From CBDCIS01 sp965217565 (GTDB lineage: Bacteria; Chloroflexota; Dehalococcoidia; Lucifugimonadales; CATOSD01), in assembly GCA_965217565.1 (NCBI GenBank), contig CBDCIS010000003.1, forward strand, positions 124,001 through 188,000: a stretch of 64,000 bases of DNA. Direction: 5' to 3'. The translations under genes were made by a program, and so were the position numbers. The notes beneath the pieces are model-generated. The model did not search any database and had not been told where the DNA came from. It saw only the letters and a program-made list of their open reading frames with translations. Of this stretch, positions 19,611-27,757 are shown piece after piece (within the stretch, counting starts at the first letter, position 1; each line of letters starts with the position of its first letter).

Positions 19611-19670
19611 TTTCTGGATTGCCAAGCGGCGAGCAATTGCGATGGGTTCCCGCTTTCACGGGAATGACGG
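19611..19670. repeat. REP-like repeat inside the dnaG operon
   Basis: The block ATTGCCAAGCGGCGAGCAATTG precedes the hairpin TTCCCGCTTTCACGGGAATGACGG. The same two-part arrangement occurs at 45771-45823 and, inverted, at 37881-37935. Here it lies between the 111-aa gene and dnaG in an otherwise same-strand gene run. It could affect RNA processing or stability within the transcript. Confidence 0.65.
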
Positions 19671-19713
19671 CAACGCGGGCCTGACGGCTCGAAGGCAATT
19701 CTGAGATAGTCTC

Positions 19714-20049
19714 TCACTCCATGCCCTTGCGATAGGCGAACCGGGTAACGCGGTTCAGCGGTCTGCGCACGCTGTTCAGATGCCACGCGATGTGGTCTAT
19801 GCTGGCCCTGAGATCGACCAGGTGGTTGCCAATGTGCTCCCAGTCCGGGGGCGACTTCAGAAGGCTCTCGAGACCGTCGGCCAGCGACTTCTGCGCGCTC
19901 CAGATGTCGCCCAGGTCCGTGCTCACGCTGGCAAGCTCATCGTCGAGGCTCTCGGGCAGCCCCATCTCCTTCAGCTTGATTACCACGCTGTGGGCCATGA
20001 GCGCCATCTCCCTGGCCTGCTGCATGTCCGGCTCCAGTCCATCTCTCAT
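19714..20049 (-). CDS. Small helical protein of unknown function (111 aa)
   Basis: I do not recognise a family. The protein is predicted to be almost entirely alpha-helical, with heptad-like spacing in ARMALMAHSVVIKLKEMG-type segments and LGDIWSAQKSLADGLESLL, and a basic C-terminus (NRVTRFAYRKGME). The start at 20049 has AGAGGG six bases upstream. It is between the 86-aa gene and dnaG on the same strand. Membership of the dGTPase-DnaG-RpoD operon suggests a nucleic-acid or replication-linked role, but nothing in the sequence proves it. Confidence 0.6.
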   Translation of the reverse strand: MRDGLEPDMQQAREMALMAHSVVIKLKEMGLPESLDDELASVSTDLGDIWSAQKSLADGLESLLKSPPDWEHIGNHLVDLRASIDHIAWHLNSVRRPLNRVTRFAYRKGME

Positions 20050-20114
20050 GTGACCCTCTCTGTTGTGCGTCGAAAGACTTCTTGCCGCCATGGTATCACT
20101 GTGTCACCCGCGCT

Positions 20115-20375
20115 TCACGCCTGCACGCCGTAGTGCGAGATATAGGTAGTCCAAAGCTCCCTGATCGACTCGAGGGCGTCTCTTTGCGGATCCGGACTCA
20201 TCCGACTTATGTGCCCAAAGATGCGTTTCCAGAGGTCGTCCACCTCTCTCTTCCAGGGAGCGTATTCGAGGCCATGGGCGTCTCGCTGCATGGCCTCCAG
20301 GTGCTCGTGGATGCGCCTCAGTTGGTTGTCCACCGTGCGGCCGCGTATCTTGTCCATCGGGGTAACCGCGGGCAT
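20115..20375 (-). CDS. Small protein of unknown function (86 aa), coupled to dgt
   Basis: No family is recognised. The protein is charged and helical, with RTVDNQLRRIHEHLEAMQRD in the first half and WKREVDDLWKRIFGHISRM in the middle. Its ATG overlaps the dGTPase stop codon (TGATG at 20375), a sign of translational coupling and good support that it is real. An internal ATG at 20357 is the alternative start. It is followed 65 bases later by the 111-aa gene. Confidence 0.6.
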   Translation of the reverse strand: MPAVTPMDKIRGRTVDNQLRRIHEHLEAMQRDAHGLEYAPWKREVDDLWKRIFGHISRMSPDPQRDALESIRELWTTYISHYGVQA

Positions 20376-21523
20376 CAGAGCAGCCTCGAGTGAAACACGC
20401 TCGCTATCCCCGGCTCGATGCCTTCGGCTGCGCGTATGGCGTAGCGGTCTGTCATGCTGGCTATGTAATCGATCTTGGCCCTGTCGCCGCAGAAGCCTTC
20501 CGCGGCGTATTCGACTGGCATCTCTCGCGGGTTGGTGTCGTAGTGATGGTATAGAAGCCGAACGATTCGCCGCGCGGCCAGTCCCTCCTCTTCCTCGTCC
20601 GTGGGCAGATAGACCCTCTGGAACATGAACTCTCTCAGGGTCATCATGGCCTGCCTGACGGGCAAACTCATGGAAATCGCGAGCCCGTCGGCTTCGCGGC
20701 CCTGTTGAAATCCGCTGGCGGCCCAGGAGGTCTCAGCTATATCGCTCACCATGGTGTCAATGCGCCGCGAATGGCGTTTTCCCAACACATCCGCCACCTC
20801 GGCCGGTATGTCATCCTCGGAAAGGACCCCGGCGCGAAAGGCGTCAGCAAGGTCGTGATTCAGGTAGGCTACGGCGTCCGAAATCCGGCATATCTGGCCC
20901 TCGAGGGTCAGGCCATCGGGAGGCCCACCGCCCAGGAAGTCGCCCCTGGGCTTGGAGTGACGCTCAATGCCCTGTCGAACCTCCCAGGTGAGATTGAGGC
21001 CCTGTCCGTCTTTCTCGAGCCGCTCCACGATCCTGAGACTCTGGCGGCTATGTTGGAAGCCCTCCGGATAGAGCCTGTCGAGCGCGTCCTCGCCTATGTG
21101 ACCGAACGGAGTATGCCCCATGTCATGGCCCAGCGCAATGGCTTCCGTGAGGTCTTCGTTCAGGTTCAGCGCCCTTGCGATGGTGCGCGCGATCTGCGCC
21201 ACCTCCAGGGTATGGGTAAGGCGTGTGACGTAGTGATCTCCCAGGGGCGCTATGAACACCTGCGTTTTGTGCTTGAGCCGGCGGAACGCCTTGCAATGCA
21301 GAATCCGGTCGCGGTCGCGCTGGAACTCGGTGCGCAGTTGGGAAGGCTCTTCAGGAATGGCGCGGCCTTTGCTCTCGCGAGACCTGACGGCGAAGGGCGA
21401 AAGACACTCCTCCCGCTCTTCCAAGCGATGCCGGATCGACGCGCTCGTCACTGTGATTGGGGCAGTAGAGTCTCGCGTAACTTTAAGGTGGCTCCCGGCA
21501 GGCTGTCCGCTCCCGGCGCCCAA
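20375..21523 (-). CDS. dgt: dGTP triphosphohydrolase-like HD-domain protein
   Basis: A protein of up to 382 aa with the dGTPase/HD fold. Motifs are RTEFQRDRDRILHCKAFRRLKHKTQVF, the metal-binding THTLEVAQIAR and ALGHDMGHTPFGHIGE, and a final Asp in CRISDAVAYLNHDLADAF. It hydrolyses dNTPs to nucleosides and triphosphate, controlling dNTP pools, and can act in phage defence. The start is uncertain: the frame opens at a TTG (21523), and a GTG at 21451 would better fit where family similarity begins. It heads the operon with two small genes, dnaG and rpoD. Confidence 0.88.
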   Translation of the reverse strand: MGAGSGQPAGSHLKVTRDSTAPITVTSASIRHRLEEREECLSPFAVRSRESKGRAIPEEPSQLRTEFQRDRDRILHCKAFRRLKHKTQVFIAPLGDHYVTRLTHTLEVAQIARTIARALNLNEDLTEAIALGHDMGHTPFGHIGEDALDRLYPEGFQHSRQSLRIVERLEKDGQGLNLTWEVRQGIERHSKPRGDFLGGGPPDGLTLEGQICRISDAVAYLNHDLADAFRAGVLSEDDIPAEVADVLGKRHSRRIDTMVSDIAETSWAASGFQQGREADGLAISMSLPVRQAMMTLREFMFQRVYLPTDEEEEGLAARRIVRLLYHHYDTNPREMPVEYAAEGFCGDRAKIDYIASMTDRYAIRAAEGIEPGIASVFHSRLL

Positions 21524-21601
21524 GCGCGCAGGGCTGCTACTTGACTCTGCTCGATGATGTCGTCAGCATTATTATATCACAGCATGGGGGAGTTGTTCAG
21601 A

Positions 21602-22366
21602 ATGGCGGCAGATTCTCACCAGCGGCACATACCGTTCGAGCGTTGCTTCAACTTTCGCGACCTGGGAGGCTATCGGACTCGCGGCGGCGGCGCGGTAGGG
21701 TGGCGGCGGCTGTTTCGCAGCAGCGAGATTCACACTATGACGAACGCCGACGTCGAGCTGGCGCGCGGCGAACTCGGCGTGACGACCGTCATTGACTTGC
21801 GGCAACCCGGCGTGGCGGCGCAGGATGGCGACAGCGGGCTAACCATGCCGCCAATCCGCTACCGAAACATCCCGCTGATTGAAGATGGCGACGCTCCCGG
21901 GGATACCAGCGGTCCGTCGCCGAGGGTCGCCATGTCGGACGAGTACATTCGTCGGCTCGAGCAGCCTCGCTACGGCGAGGGCATCGTGAACGCTCTGAGA
22001 GCGATAGGCGAGACGGATGCGCTGCCCGCGGTGGTGCACTGTTCCGCGGGCAAGGACCGCACCGGGTTGGTCGCCGCGGCGCTGCTAGGATCGCTCGGCG
22101 TGTCGGACGAGGACATCGTTAGAGACTACGCGCTGACGGCGCGCTACATACATAGGCTGGTTGACCACTGGTGGGAGGTCGAGCGCGATTCTTCGCTGCG
22201 CTACTTCGAACTTCTGCCGCGTTACACCTACGACTCGCGCCCTGAGACGATGGAGTATGTGCTGACCACGCTCAACCGCAAGTATGGCGGGATACGTGGC
22301 TACGTCGAGCGGCACGGCGGCGACGCGGCGCTCATATCCCGTCTGGAAAACGCGCTTCTCGTTTAG
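21602..22366 (+). CDS. Tyrosine-protein phosphatase (Y_phosphatase3/DSP-like)
   Basis: A 254-aa cysteine phosphatase. The N-terminal motif FERCFNFRDLGGYRT and the P-loop VVHCSAGKDRTG (nucleophile Cys and Arg of C-X5-R) define the bacterial family related to lipid/tyrosine phosphatases such as MptpB. The C-terminal YVERHGG segment is typical too. The start at 21602 has GGGGGAG nine bases upstream; earlier in-frame ATGs lack a site. It reads in the same direction as the S9 peptidase 46 bases downstream and diverges from the dgt operon. Confidence 0.9.
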   Translation: MAADSHQRHIPFERCFNFRDLGGYRTRGGGAVGWRRLFRSSEIHTMTNADVELARGELGVTTVIDLRQPGVAAQDGDSGLTMPPIRYRNIPLIEDGDAPGDTSGPSPRVAMSDEYIRRLEQPRYGEGIVNALRAIGETDALPAVVHCSAGKDRTGLVAAALLGSLGVSDEDIVRDYALTARYIHRLVDHWWEVERDSSLRYFELLPRYTYDSRPETMEYVLTTLNRKYGGIRGYVERHGGDAALISRLENALLV

Positions 22367-22412
22367 CCGCCGGTCCGCACTCACCAACTCGATAGAAGAA
22401 GGAGACGCCAAT

Positions 22413-24350
22413 ATGATCGATTCGCAATTGGCGCCCTATGGGTCCTGGAAGTCGCCGATAACTTCGGATCTCATCGTGGCAGGATCGATTGGGCTTGGGC
22501 AAACCGCGCTGGACGGGGATGACGTTTACTGGATAGAGCAGCGCCCGTCGGAGGGCGGGCGCAACGTGATCGTGCGGCGCGCGCCAGACGGCCAAGCGGT
22601 TGATATGACCCCTGCCCCTTTCAACGCGCGTTCTACGGCGCACGAATATGGCGGAGGGGCCTTCAGCGTGGCTGAAGGCGTAATCTATTTTTCGAACTAC
22701 GCCGACCAACGCCTCTATCGCCAGAGGCCCGGCGAAACGCCCCGGCCGCTTACGCCCGAGATGGACATGCTCTATGCCGACGGCGTCATCGACTCCGTAC
22801 GCAACCGTATGGTGTGCGTGCGCGAAGACCATACCTCGCCCTGGCAAGAGGCCGTGAGCGCTATCATGAGCGTCAATCTCGGCAGCGGGGCCGCCCGGGC
22901 GCTGGTTTCGGGTAACAGCTTCTACTCTTCGCCGCGCCTCAGCGGGGATGGCGCGCGCCTGGCGTGGCTTACGTGGAATCATCCCAACATGCCCTGGGAC
23001 GGGACTGAGCTATGGGTGGGCGAGTTGGAGGCCGATGGTTCGCTTGGGGCGTCGAAACTCGTGGCGGGCGGCGTTGACGAGTCGATATTCCAGCCCGAAT
23101 GGTCTCCCGACGGCGAACTGTATTTCATATCGGACAGGACAGGCTGGTGGAACCTGCACCGCTGGCGTGACGAGCGCGTGGAGCCGCTGTGCGGCATGGA
23201 CGCCGAGTTCGGCGTGCCGCAGTGGGGCTTTGGAATGTCCTCCTATGGCTTCGCGTCGGCCAAGCGCGTCATCTGCGCCTACAACGAGCGGGGAACCTGG
23301 CATATCGGGGACCTGGACACCGAGACGCTCACGCTGCATCGCGTCCCTACGCCGTTCACCGAGATAGCGCGCTCCGGGCTTCGAGTGTCGTCGGGGCGGG
23401 TGGTGTTCGGCGCAGGCTCGCCGACGATGCCGGAGTCGCTGATGCTGCACACGCTGGCGACAGGCCGGACCGATACGCTGCGCCGTTCGAGCGACATCAC
23501 TGTCGAGATGGATTACCTGTCGGCGCCGGAGGCTATCGAGTTCCCAACCGAGAACGGGCTGACATCGCACGCCTTCTTCTACGCGCCCGTCAACCGTGAT
23601 TACGCCGCCCCGCCGGACGAAAAGCCACCCCTGCTCGTGATTAGTCACGGCGGACCGACCGGGGCGACGTCCACGACGCTGAACCCGAACATCCAGTACT
23701 GGACGAGCCGGGGCTTCGCCGTGCTGGACGTGAACTACGGCGGCAGCACGGGCTATGGGACGGCCTACCGGCGGCGGCTCAACGGACAGTGGGGCGTCGT
23801 GGATGTGGACGACTGTGTGAACGGGGTTCGCTATCTCGTCGCGCGCGGCGAGGTGGACGAAGAGCGGGCCGCCATCCGCGGAGGCAGCGCGGGAGGCTAC
23901 ACGACACTCTCGGCGCTCACTTTCAAGGACGTGTTCAGGGCCGGTGCCAGCTACTATGGCATCAGCGACCTCGAGGCGCTGGCCCAAGATACCCACAAGT
24001 TCGAGTCGCGCTACCTGGACACCATGATAGGCCCCTACCCTGAGAGGAGGGAACTGTATGTAGAACGTTCACCTATCCACCACACCGAGTTGCTCTCGTG
24101 TCCTCTCATCCTGTTCCAGGGCCTCGAGGACAGGGTAGTCCCGCCCAACCAGGCGCAGATGATGCTCGACGCGCTGAGAGACAAGGGTCTGCCCGTTGCC
24201 TACGTCCCGTTCGAGGGTGAGCAGCACGGTTTCCGCAAGGCCGAAAACGTCAAGCGCGCGCTTGATGCCGAACTGTACTTCTACTCCAGAGTCTTCGACT
24301 TCGCGCTCGCCGAGCCTATCCAGCCCGTCCACATAGAGAACCTCGAATAG
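22413..24350 (+). CDS. S9-family prolyl oligopeptidase/acylaminoacyl-peptidase-like serine hydrolase
   Basis: A 645-aa two-domain protein. The N-terminal part is a beta-propeller (repeated blades such as DDVYWIEQRPSEGGRN and WSPDGELYFISDRTGWWNL). The C-terminal alpha/beta hydrolase has the nucleophile motif RGGSAGGYTTLSAL, Asp in FQGLEDRVVPPNQ and His in FEGEQHGFRKAENV. No signal peptide is seen, so it is probably cytoplasmic. The start at 22413 follows AAGGAG by eight bases. It likely trims oligopeptides or acylated peptides, in line with the window's peptide- and amide-degrading theme. Confidence 0.93.
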   Translation: MIDSQLAPYGSWKSPITSDLIVAGSIGLGQTALDGDDVYWIEQRPSEGGRNVIVRRAPDGQAVDMTPAPFNARSTAHEYGGGAFSVAEGVIYFSNYADQRLYRQRPGETPRPLTPEMDMLYADGVIDSVRNRMVCVREDHTSPWQEAVSAIMSVNLGSGAARALVSGNSFYSSPRLSGDGARLAWLTWNHPNMPWDGTELWVGELEADGSLGASKLVAGGVDESIFQPEWSPDGELYFISDRTGWWNLHRWRDERVEPLCGMDAEFGVPQWGFGMSSYGFASAKRVICAYNERGTWHIGDLDTETLTLHRVPTPFTEIARSGLRVSSGRVVFGAGSPTMPESLMLHTLATGRTDTLRRSSDITVEMDYLSAPEAIEFPTENGLTSHAFFYAPVNRDYAAPPDEKPPLLVISHGGPTGATSTTLNPNIQYWTSRGFAVLDVNYGGSTGYGTAYRRRLNGQWGVVDVDDCVNGVRYLVARGEVDEERAAIRGGSAGGYTTLSALTFKDVFRAGASYYGISDLEALAQDTHKFESRYLDTMIGPYPERRELYVERSPIHHTELLSCPLILFQGLEDRVVPPNQAQMMLDALRDKGLPVAYVPFEGEQHGFRKAENVKRALDAELYFYSRVFDFALAEPIQPVHIENLE

Positions 24351-24380
24351 CCCTAGCCGGACCCGCTTCAAATTGGCAGG

Positions 24381-24468
24381 TGCCCCAACGTGTAGGGGCA
24401 GGTCTTGTGCTTGCTCTCCTTCCCATACCTAGCCGCCCGCGAGGAACGCCCCTACTGATACAGCATCA
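24381..24468. repeat. Dispersed GTATCA-family repeat fragment
   Basis: A degenerate copy: the phrase GTGTAGGGGCAGG on the left and GAACGCCCCTACTGATACAGC on the right match the interior and right end of the elements at 8708-8839 and 24891-25000. It starts the 745-base gene-free region before the tRNA-Ser gene. Confidence 0.45.
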
Positions 24469-24480
24469 TCCTCCGTGCGG

Positions 24481-24790
24481 CCTATTGACATATACGAACG
24501 CCAGTGCTACCATACTCCCATCACACACAACCGCCATCGCTCTCGCCCGCCAGACCGCGACACCAATTGCGCGACTGATGTGCGAAAGCCACAGAAACGA
24601 GTGTCTCATTTCCTGTACAAACAACCGCGACCCTACTACATTCCAACTCAGAAACATCCCCTAGGCCCTCTTACAGCGTCACAGACCCCAAGTAGGAATG
24701 AGACACAATGAATCAACATGAGACACCCACAGGCGTTTTTCCGCCAGCGAAAACATCCATCCGTCCAGATGCGAGCTAATCCCACACCGA
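24481..24790 (+). repeat. ~300-bp dispersed repeat following a LexA-like promoter, copy 1
   Basis: This block is about 85% identical by eye to 56836-57140. Shared anchors are CACACAACCGCCATCGCTC, CGCCAGACCGCGACACC, CTACTACATTCCAACTCAG, CAGCGTCACAGACCCC and GGCGTTTTTCCGCCAGC. It contains the inverted pair GTGTCTCATT (24601) and AATGAGACAC (24696), so the transcript could fold. A frame ending ...TTFQLRNIP is open in both copies, but this copy lacks a good start codon. It may be a structured RNA, a non-autonomous element or a gene relic. Confidence 0.6.
24485..24513 (+). promoter_or_regulatory. LexA-box-like promoter cassette, copy 2
   Basis: TTGACA (24485-24490), a 17-base spacer and TACCAT (24508-24513). 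The spacer has CGAACGCCAGTGC, a weaker version of the CGAACACTCGTGC box in copies 3 and 4. It directs transcription into the ~300-bp repeat 24514-24790, with no obvious gene behind it. Confidence 0.5.
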
Positions 24791-24890
24791 CGTTGCATCC
24801 TGGAAGGCGCCGGAACCCAGCCGACCTGGTTGGCTTGTTGTCATAGGCAGGCGCTTGCGTCCCCTCGAATCCGAAAAGCTGCCAGATGGG

Positions 24891-25000
24891 AACCTGTACC
24901 AGTTTGGTAGGCGTCTCCCGGGAGAGCGCCTTCTCCCTCTCCCTCGATGGAAGAGGGCTGGGGTGAGGGTGACACCCCACCGGCTAAACTGATACAGCTT
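24891..25000. repeat. Dispersed element with GTATCAGTTT ends
   Basis: Left end AACCTGTACCAGTTTGGTAGG and right end CTAAACTGATACAGCTT form an imperfect inverted repeat. The interior is different from the 8708-8839 copy, containing CTCCCTCTCCCTCGATGGAA and GGGGTGAGGGTGACACCCC. It ends 96 bases before the tRNA-Ser gene. Confidence 0.6.
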
Positions 25001-25095
25001 CGACGACGCGCGGGCGGTTGCTCATATCAACTCCAGAGACTACAATAGCTTACAGGCAGCGGAAAGGGCGAATCGTGAACGAACCGCAAAGGCGT

Positions 25096-25183
25096 GGAGG
25101 GGTGGCCGAGCGGCTTAAGGCACTGGTCTTGAAAACCGGCATCTCGCAAGGGATCATGGGTTCGAATCCCATCCCCTCCGCCA
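25096..25183 (+). tRNA. tRNA-Ser (anticodon UGA), CCA encoded
   Basis: The acceptor stem pairs GGAGGGG (25096-25102) with CCCCTCC (25173-25179), followed by discriminator G and an encoded CCA (25181-25183). The D-arm is TGGCCGAGCGGCTTAAGGCA, the anticodon loop is CTTGAAA with anticodon TGA, and there is a long variable arm (GGCATCTCGCAAGGGATC) as expected for serine. The T-arm is ATGGGTTCGAATCCCAT. It lies just upstream of sucC on the same strand. Confidence 0.97.
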
Positions 25184-25256
25184 CCACAATCGTTTCGACG
25201 CCCGCCCACGCGGACACCGGCGCCCAACCCCAGCCCAGGATGCACGGAGTCGAAGA

Positions 25257-26414
25257 ATGAAGATTCACGAGTACCAGGCCAAAGAGGTTCTCGCGCGATA
25301 TGGCGTGCCCGTCCCCAGGGGCGGCATGGCGGCAACTTCCCACGAAGCCGCAGGCATCGCGAGAGAGCTCGGCGGCAAGGCGGTCGTCAAGGCACAGGTG
25401 CACGCTGGCGGTCGCGGCAAGGCGGGCGGCATAAAGGTCGTGGCCTCGCCCGAAGAGGCGCAGCGCGTGGCCGCGTCGCTGCTCGGCTCCCGGCTGGTAA
25501 CATTCCAGACGGGGCCGGACGGCGCGCCGGTGCGCAGCGTCCTCGTGGAAGAGGTTATAGACGTTGACAGGGAGCTATACCTCGGCATGGTCATCGACGG
25601 CGCCGCCGAGGGCGTGGTCGTCATGGCGAGCGAGGCGGGCGGCATGGAAATCGAGCAGGTGGCGGAGCAAACACCGGAACGCATACTGCGAGCCACAGTC
25701 GATCCCATTCTAGGACTCCAGCCATACCAGGGACGCAAGCTGGCGTATGGCCTGAACGTCCCGCCTGGGTTGGTGCGCTCCGTTGGCGCGCTGGTGGAGC
25801 GCCTGTACAGCGTGTTCACGACCAACGACTGCTCGCTGGTCGAAATCAACCCTCTCGTCGTGACCAAAGACGGCCGCGCTCTGGCAGTCGATGCCAAGCT
25901 CAACATCGACGACGACGCGCTCTTCAAACGCAGCGACCTCCAGGAACTGCGGGACGCCGAGCAGGAGGACCCCCTCGAAGTCGAAGCCGCCAAGCACGAC
26001 ATCAACTACGTGAAGCTGGAAGGCAGTATAGGCTGTATCGTCAACGGCGCGGGACTCGCCATGGCTACGATGGACGTGATAAGCGACGCGGGCGCGTCTC
26101 CCTCCAACTTCCTGGACATAGGCGGCGGCGCGGACGAAGAGAAGGTCGCCACGTCGCTCAAGCTCGTCCTGCGAGACCCGAGCGTAACCACCGTGTTCGT
26201 GAACATCTTTGGCGGCATACTGCGCTGCGACGTGGCCGCGCGCGGTTTCGTGATGGCCGCCGACCAAGACCCCCAAGCCATGCGCCCGATGATAGTGCGT
26301 ATGCTGGGCACCAACGCCGAAGAGGGCCGCGAAACCCTGGCCAAGTCCAACCTGAACGTAACCTTGGTCAACGACCTAAACGAGGCCGCCGCAGCCATCA
26401 AAGCCACCGCTTGA
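25257..26414 (+). CDS. sucC: Succinyl-CoA synthetase beta subunit (ADP-forming)
   Basis: A 385-aa TCA-cycle enzyme subunit that binds nucleotide and couples succinyl-CoA cleavage to ADP or GDP phosphorylation. The ATP-grasp domain begins MKIHEYQAKEVLARYGVPVP, with VVKAQVHAGGRGKAGGIK, EEVIDVDRELYLGMVID and SLVEINPLVV (metal ligands). The C-terminal ligase domain has GSIGCIVNGAGLAMATMDVI, NFLDIGGGA and VFVNIFGGILRCD. GGAG precedes the ATG. sucD follows 64 bases later and completes the enzyme. Confidence 0.97.
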   Translation: MKIHEYQAKEVLARYGVPVPRGGMAATSHEAAGIARELGGKAVVKAQVHAGGRGKAGGIKVVASPEEAQRVAASLLGSRLVTFQTGPDGAPVRSVLVEEVIDVDRELYLGMVIDGAAEGVVVMASEAGGMEIEQVAEQTPERILRATVDPILGLQPYQGRKLAYGLNVPPGLVRSVGALVERLYSVFTTNDCSLVEINPLVVTKDGRALAVDAKLNIDDDALFKRSDLQELRDAEQEDPLEVEAAKHDINYVKLEGSIGCIVNGAGLAMATMDVISDAGASPSNFLDIGGGADEEKVATSLKLVLRDPSVTTVFVNIFGGILRCDVAARGFVMAADQDPQAMRPMIVRMLGTNAEEGRETLAKSNLNVTLVNDLNEAAAAIKATA

Positions 26415-26478
26415 GCACGCGGAAACGTCCCAGCCGCCTCGACGAGGAGGCCGCCAAAAGTCCGGTCGGAGCAACCAC

Positions 26479-27360
26479 ATGAGCATTCTTGTCGATAGCA
26501 ACACCCGCCTTCTGGTTCAGGGCATCACCGGAAGGGAGGGCAGCTACCACGCTCTGAGGAGCATGGAGTACGGCGCCAACCTGGTGGCGGGTGTGACGCC
26601 GGGCAGGGGCGGCGCGATGTTCGAGGAAACGGTACCCATCTTCAACACGGTCGAGCAGGCGGTGGCCGAAACCGGCGCCGACGCCTCCCTAATCTTCGTG
26701 CCCGCGCCCTTCGCGCCCGACGCCATCGTCGAAGCCGTCGATGCAGGCATAGGCATCATCGCCTGCATCACCGAGGGCATCCCAGTCATGGACACTGTCA
26801 AGGTCGTCAGGTACATCAGAGACAAGCCCGTAACCCTCATCGGCCCCAACTGCCCCGGCATCATCTCGCCGGGTGAAAAGTTCAAGATGGGCATCATGCC
26901 GGGCCACATCCACCTGGCGGGACGGACCGGCGTCGTGTCCAGAAGCGGCACCCTAACCTATGAAGCGGTGGGACAGCTTACAGGGCTGGGCATCGGTCAA
27001 TCGACGTGCGTGGGCATCGGCGGAGACCCAGTGAGCGGCACGTCGTTCGTCAAGATTCTCCAGCAGTTCCAGGACGATCCGGATACGGACGGCGTGGTGA
27101 TGATAGGGGAGATTGGCGGCACAAAGGAACAGGAGGCCGCCGAATACATCAAGAGCGATTTCACCAAGCCAATCGCGGCCCTCGTCGTGGGCGAAAGCGC
27201 CCCGCCCGGCAAGCGCATGGGGCACGCAGGCGCCATCATCACCGGCAGCGCAGCCCGCGCCGACGAGAAGAAGAAGGCTCTCGCGGCGGCCGGCGTAGCA
27301 ATAGTCCCAGCCCCTGGCGAGATAGGCAATACCTACCAGCAACTGACCGGAAGCGGATAA
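26479..27360 (+). CDS. sucD: Succinyl-CoA synthetase alpha subunit
   Basis: A 293-aa CoA-binding subunit. The N-terminal Rossmann domain has LLVQGITGREGSYHA and GVTPGRGGAMF, the middle has LIGPNCPGIISPGEKFKMG and the ligase domain has GIGGDPVSGTSFVKIL. The phosphohistidine is in MGHAGAIITG near residue 250. It forms the alpha-beta enzyme with SucC immediately upstream. The VOC gene follows 13 bases after its stop and is probably in the same transcript. Confidence 0.97.
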   Translation: MSILVDSNTRLLVQGITGREGSYHALRSMEYGANLVAGVTPGRGGAMFEETVPIFNTVEQAVAETGADASLIFVPAPFAPDAIVEAVDAGIGIIACITEGIPVMDTVKVVRYIRDKPVTLIGPNCPGIISPGEKFKMGIMPGHIHLAGRTGVVSRSGTLTYEAVGQLTGLGIGQSTCVGIGGDPVSGTSFVKILQQFQDDPDTDGVVMIGEIGGTKEQEAAEYIKSDFTKPIAALVVGESAPPGKRMGHAGAIITGSAARADEKKKALAAAGVAIVPAPGEIGNTYQQLTGSG

Positions 27361-27373
27361 AGGAGGGTCCCGG

Positions 27374-27757
27374 ATGAAGTTCACCTACGACCACATTCAC
27401 CTGCGCACCCGCGACCCCGAAGCGACCGCCCAGTACTACAACAAGATTTTCGACGCCCAAATCATCGAGTCCATACAATCGGACGGCCAGAGTAGAATCG
27501 ACCTGGACATCAGCGGCCTAACCATCTTCATCGCCAAGGCGCCCCCGGACGACGACGTTCCCGACGCCCCATCCGACGCATACCTCGGCCTGGACCACTT
27601 CGGCTTGCAGGTGGATAACCTCGAGGAGGCCGCCACTGAACTGAACCGCCGCGGCGCCCACTTCACCACAGAGCCATTCCAGCTGCGCCCCGGCCTAAAG
27701 ATAGCCTTCATCCAAGCCCCGGACAACGTGCGGATCGAGCTGCTGGAACGCGCCTAG
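27374..27757 (+). CDS. VOC-family (glyoxalase/methylmalonyl-CoA epimerase-like) protein
   Basis: A 127-aa protein with two beta-alpha-beta-beta-beta units. The first starts KFTYDHIHLRTRDPEATAQYYNKIF, and the second has GLDHFGLQVDNLEEAATELNRRG, ending DNVRIELLE. The His of DHIHL, the His of LDHFGL and the Glu of IELLE are the usual metal ligands. AGGAGG lies eight bases upstream of ATG. The position right after sucCD could suit a methylmalonyl-CoA epimerase, but lactoylglutathione-type or dioxygenase-type roles are equally possible. It is convergent with the next gene, overlapping by four bases. Confidence 0.85.
   Translation: MKFTYDHIHLRTRDPEATAQYYNKIFDAQIIESIQSDGQSRIDLDISGLTIFIAKAPPDDDVPDAPSDAYLGLDHFGLQVDNLEEAATELNRRGAHFTTEPFQLRPGLKIAFIQAPDNVRIELLERA

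Noticed and set aside
24466..24657. Minus-strand open frames in both copies of the ~300-bp repeat as a small gene
   Set aside because: They run against the promoter, and sequence identity between copies explains the shared openness.
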